From Nitrospinota bacterium (GTDB taxonomy: Bacteria > Nitrospinota_A > UBA7883 > JACRGQ01): DNA of 64,000 nucleotides. This document shows positions 62,100 through 64,000 of this stretch, piece after piece. The translations under genes and the position numbers were made by a program. Location: NCBI GenBank assembly GCA_029881495.1, contig JAOUMJ010000011.1, forward strand, positions 1 to 64,000, given 5' to 3'. The notes under the pieces are model-generated. The model was not told the origin of the DNA. It ran no database searches and saw only the letters and a program-made list of their open reading frames with translations. Position 1 is the stretch's first letter. The number at the start of each line of letters is the position of its first letter.

Positions 62100-63824
62100 T
62101 CAACTCTGCAAAGATGAGGAAAGGTCTTTAAGTTTCTGCAAAACGTCCTCTTTTTTTATGTTGAGGCGTTCGCCGGTTTTGCGGATCTTCAGCTCGACCT
62201 CGCCGTTTTTTAGACCTTTTTCGCCTATAATAAGCTGTATCGGGATGCCGAGGAGGTCGGCATCCTTGAATTTCACCCCTGCGCGCTCGTCCCGGTCGTC
62301 ATGAAGGATCTCAAAACCCTCCTTTTCCAGCATCTCCTCCATGTCATCGGCTGTCTTCACTATCTCCTCTTTCCGTACATCAAGTGGGAGCAGGGAGATA
62401 TGGAAAGGCGCGATGGCGTATGGCCAGATGATGCCGTTATCGTCATGGTTCTGTTCGATGGATGCCGCGACCGTCCGCCCAACCCCTATGCCGTAAGTAC
62501 CCATGACGATTATCTGCTCCTTGCCATCTTTATCAAGGTAGGTGGCCTTCATAGCTTCGCTATACTTTGTGCCGAGGCGGAATATATGCCCGACCTCTAT
62601 TCCACGGTAAAAATCAAGCTTTGCCTCTTTGCACCTGGGACAGGAGTCTCCTTCAATGACCATTCGTATATCGCCGAAGATATCAGGCTTAAAGTCTCTC
62701 CCATGATTTACGTTAATGACGTGGTAATCATCCCGGTTCGCTCCCGAGATGCCGTTCCGAATCACTTTTACGGAGTTATCGGCGATGATTTTGCATTTTA
62801 AGCCTTGCGGACCGACAAATCCGGTTGACGCCCCGGCAAGAGTTTTTACCTTTTCCGAATCAGCCAGTTCGATCTCGTTCGCCTTGATAAGTTTTTTCAG
62901 CTTTATCTCATTGATATCGAAATCTCCGCGCACAAGTACGGCGCAAAGCTCTTCTCCACCATTTACAGAGTAGACGAGGGTCTTAATAAACTCCTTTGGA
63001 CTCCGCTTCAGAAATGCAGAAACCTCCTCGATGGTTCGCTGTCCCGGTGTCTCCACTTCCGTAAGCGCCCCTTCTTTTTCAGCAGATTCATTTCCAGGAG
63101 GGGTATCGGATATTTCCGTCCTCTCGACATTGGAAGCGTAACCGCATTTCGGGCAGGAGACGATCAGGTCTTCCCCGGAATTTGCCAGAACCATGAATTC
63201 GTGCGAATCGGAACCCCCAATCTGACCGGTGTCGGCTTCCACAACACGGAATTTCAGCCCGGCCCGCCTGAATACTGCGGAATAGGCGTCATACATTTTC
63301 TGGTAGCTGACGGCGGCTGATCCCTCATCAATGTCAAAACTGTATCCGTCCTTCATGAGGAATTCGCGCGCTCTCATAACGCCGAAACGGGGTCTGATCT
63401 CGTCCCTGAATTTCGTCTGTATCTGGAAAAGGTTCAGCGGTAGCTGTTTGTAGGAGCGGACTTCACGCCTTACTAGGTCTGTCATAACCTCTTCATGCGT
63501 GGGGCCGTAGCAGAATTCGTTGTCGTGCCTATCCTTTATTCTAAGAAGCTCTTTCCCGTAGAAATCCCATCTGCCGGTCTCCTTCCAAAGATCAGATGGA
63601 ATAAGGGAGGGGAGGAGGGTTTCTATCGCTCCTGCCGCGGTCAGCTCTTCGCGGATGATGTTCTCCATCTTTTTTAATGTTCTAAGTCCTACGGGGAGGA
63701 GACTGTAAACTCCGGCGGCCAACTTCCGTATCAGCCCGGCTCTTATCATCAGGCGATGGCTCGGTATCTCGGCGTCGGCTGGAACTTCCCTTACGGTGGG
63801 AGCAAAATACCGGCTTATCTTCAT
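62100..63824 (-). CDS. proS: Prolyl-tRNA synthetase, bacterial type with editing domain
   Basis: 574 residues. Class II motif 1 (LLPVGLRTLKKMENIIREEL), motif 2 (FQIQTKFRDEIRPRFGVMRA), the inserted Ala-tRNA-Pro editing domain (about 225-385, GASTGFVGPQGLKCKII), motif 3 (GTYGIGVGRTVAASIEQ) and an anticodon-binding C-terminal domain (FEILHDDRDERAGVKFKDAD). A full-length bacterial-type enzyme. A probable ispG lies just upstream. Confidence 0.97.
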   Translation of the reverse strand: MKISRYFAPTVREVPADAEIPSHRLMIRAGLIRKLAAGVYSLLPVGLRTLKKMENIIREELTAAGAIETLLPSLIPSDLWKETGRWDFYGKELLRIKDRHDNEFCYGPTHEEVMTDLVRREVRSYKQLPLNLFQIQTKFRDEIRPRFGVMRAREFLMKDGYSFDIDEGSAAVSYQKMYDAYSAVFRRAGLKFRVVEADTGQIGGSDSHEFMVLANSGEDLIVSCPKCGYASNVERTEISDTPPGNESAEKEGALTEVETPGQRTIEEVSAFLKRSPKEFIKTLVYSVNGGEELCAVLVRGDFDINEIKLKKLIKANEIELADSEKVKTLAGASTGFVGPQGLKCKIIADNSVKVIRNGISGANRDDYHVINVNHGRDFKPDIFGDIRMVIEGDSCPRCKEAKLDFYRGIEVGHIFRLGTKYSEAMKATYLDKDGKEQIIVMGTYGIGVGRTVAASIEQNHDDNGIIWPYAIAPFHISLLPLDVRKEEIVKTADDMEEMLEKEGFEILHDDRDERAGVKFKDADLLGIPIQLIIGEKGLKNGEVELKIRKTGERLNIKKEDVLQKLKDLSSSLQS

Positions 63825-63929
63825 GCTACCCCTTTTATGGGAAAGGTTTTGTTAAACATCGTTAGGCATTATATGGCGAAAATGGGGTTTCGGAAATTTA
63901 AAAATCGATTCTTTTACCGGTAAACGGCG

Positions 63930-64000
63930 CTAAAGTTTATTTATCTCTTCCATTAGGGCGTTATAGAGGTTCTCTTCGGGCTCTTTCCTTATTATCTTCC
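63930..64000 (-). CDS. ispG: 3' end of probable ispG, cut by window edge
   Basis: The last 22 codons before a TAG: KIIRKEPEENLYNALMEEIN then KL. This is the usual close of the IspG (4-hydroxy-3-methylbut-2-enyl diphosphate synthase) C-terminus, and ispG-proS adjacency is common in related bacteria. Too short for certainty. Confidence 0.5.
   Translation of the reverse strand, partial: KIIRKEPEENLYNALMEEINKL

Overview
This is a Gram-negative, flagellated bacterium with mid-range, slightly AT-leaning base composition. Signs of a Gram-negative envelope are several predicted outer-membrane barrels, a Wza/Wzc polysaccharide exporter, an OmpA-like domain and a lipoprotein. An anaerobic or microaerophilic life with c-type electron transfer is suggested by a fused 2-oxoacid:ferredoxin oxidoreductase, a nine-heme cytochrome, a rubredoxin/ferritin-like operon and menaquinone synthesis by the futalosine route. 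The gene set resembles Desulfobacterota, Nitrospirota or Nitrospinota-like lineages, but the sequence alone does not let me name the taxon.

Positions 1-24 kb are mostly conserved housekeeping genes on the minus strand: priA (cut by the left edge), a fused homocysteine methyltransferase/MetF, lon with a small heat-shock gene, galU, the oxidoreductase/cytochrome operon, recR-ybaB-dnaX with the SRP RNA just upstream, a DHH-CBS-tRNA nucleotidyltransferase fusion, and a three-gene operon of two methyltransferase-like proteins and a spermidine-synthase-like membrane protein. Two tandem pentapeptide-repeat ion-channel paralogues lie at 4.3-6.4 kb; one has lost the potassium-selectivity signature. 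Two kinds of intergenic repeat lie at 18.2-18.5 kb.

Positions 24.9-34 kb carry ppa-mqnE-mqnA, a Tsx-like porin, a hybrid histidine kinase, a methyltransferase, a SprT-like metalloprotease, mltG and a TerB/DnaJ protein.

Positions 34-55.5 kb form the accessory region and are the most interesting. They hold a monoheme cytochrome-barrel fusion behind a promoter with an operator-like palindrome. Next is a very large FecR-domain protein with 31 in-register 22-residue calcium-loop repeats and a second, 36-residue repeat block. It is followed by an OmpA-domain protein with the domain ahead of the barrel, and a convergent CHASE2-cyclase/MshEN-like/TPR-lipoprotein operon. I read this as a possible surface-protein and second-messenger module. 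Beside it is a polysaccharide-export locus headed by an exported protein made of about 25 fifteen-residue repeats, then a barrel, Wza, Wzc, a small membrane protein and a Wzy/WaaL-like protein. No glycosyltransferases are present in that locus.

Positions 55.7-60 kb hold a REC-REC-HD-GYP regulator and a FliD-like/chaperone-like flagellar operon behind a near-consensus sigma-28 promoter. A second sigma-28-like promoter faces it. The right end has an NrnA-like phosphoesterase, a rubredoxin operon (the 54-residue rubredoxin is very short), proS, and what looks like the 3' end of ispG running off the edge. I saw no tRNA or rRNA genes, CRISPR arrays, transposases or integrases.
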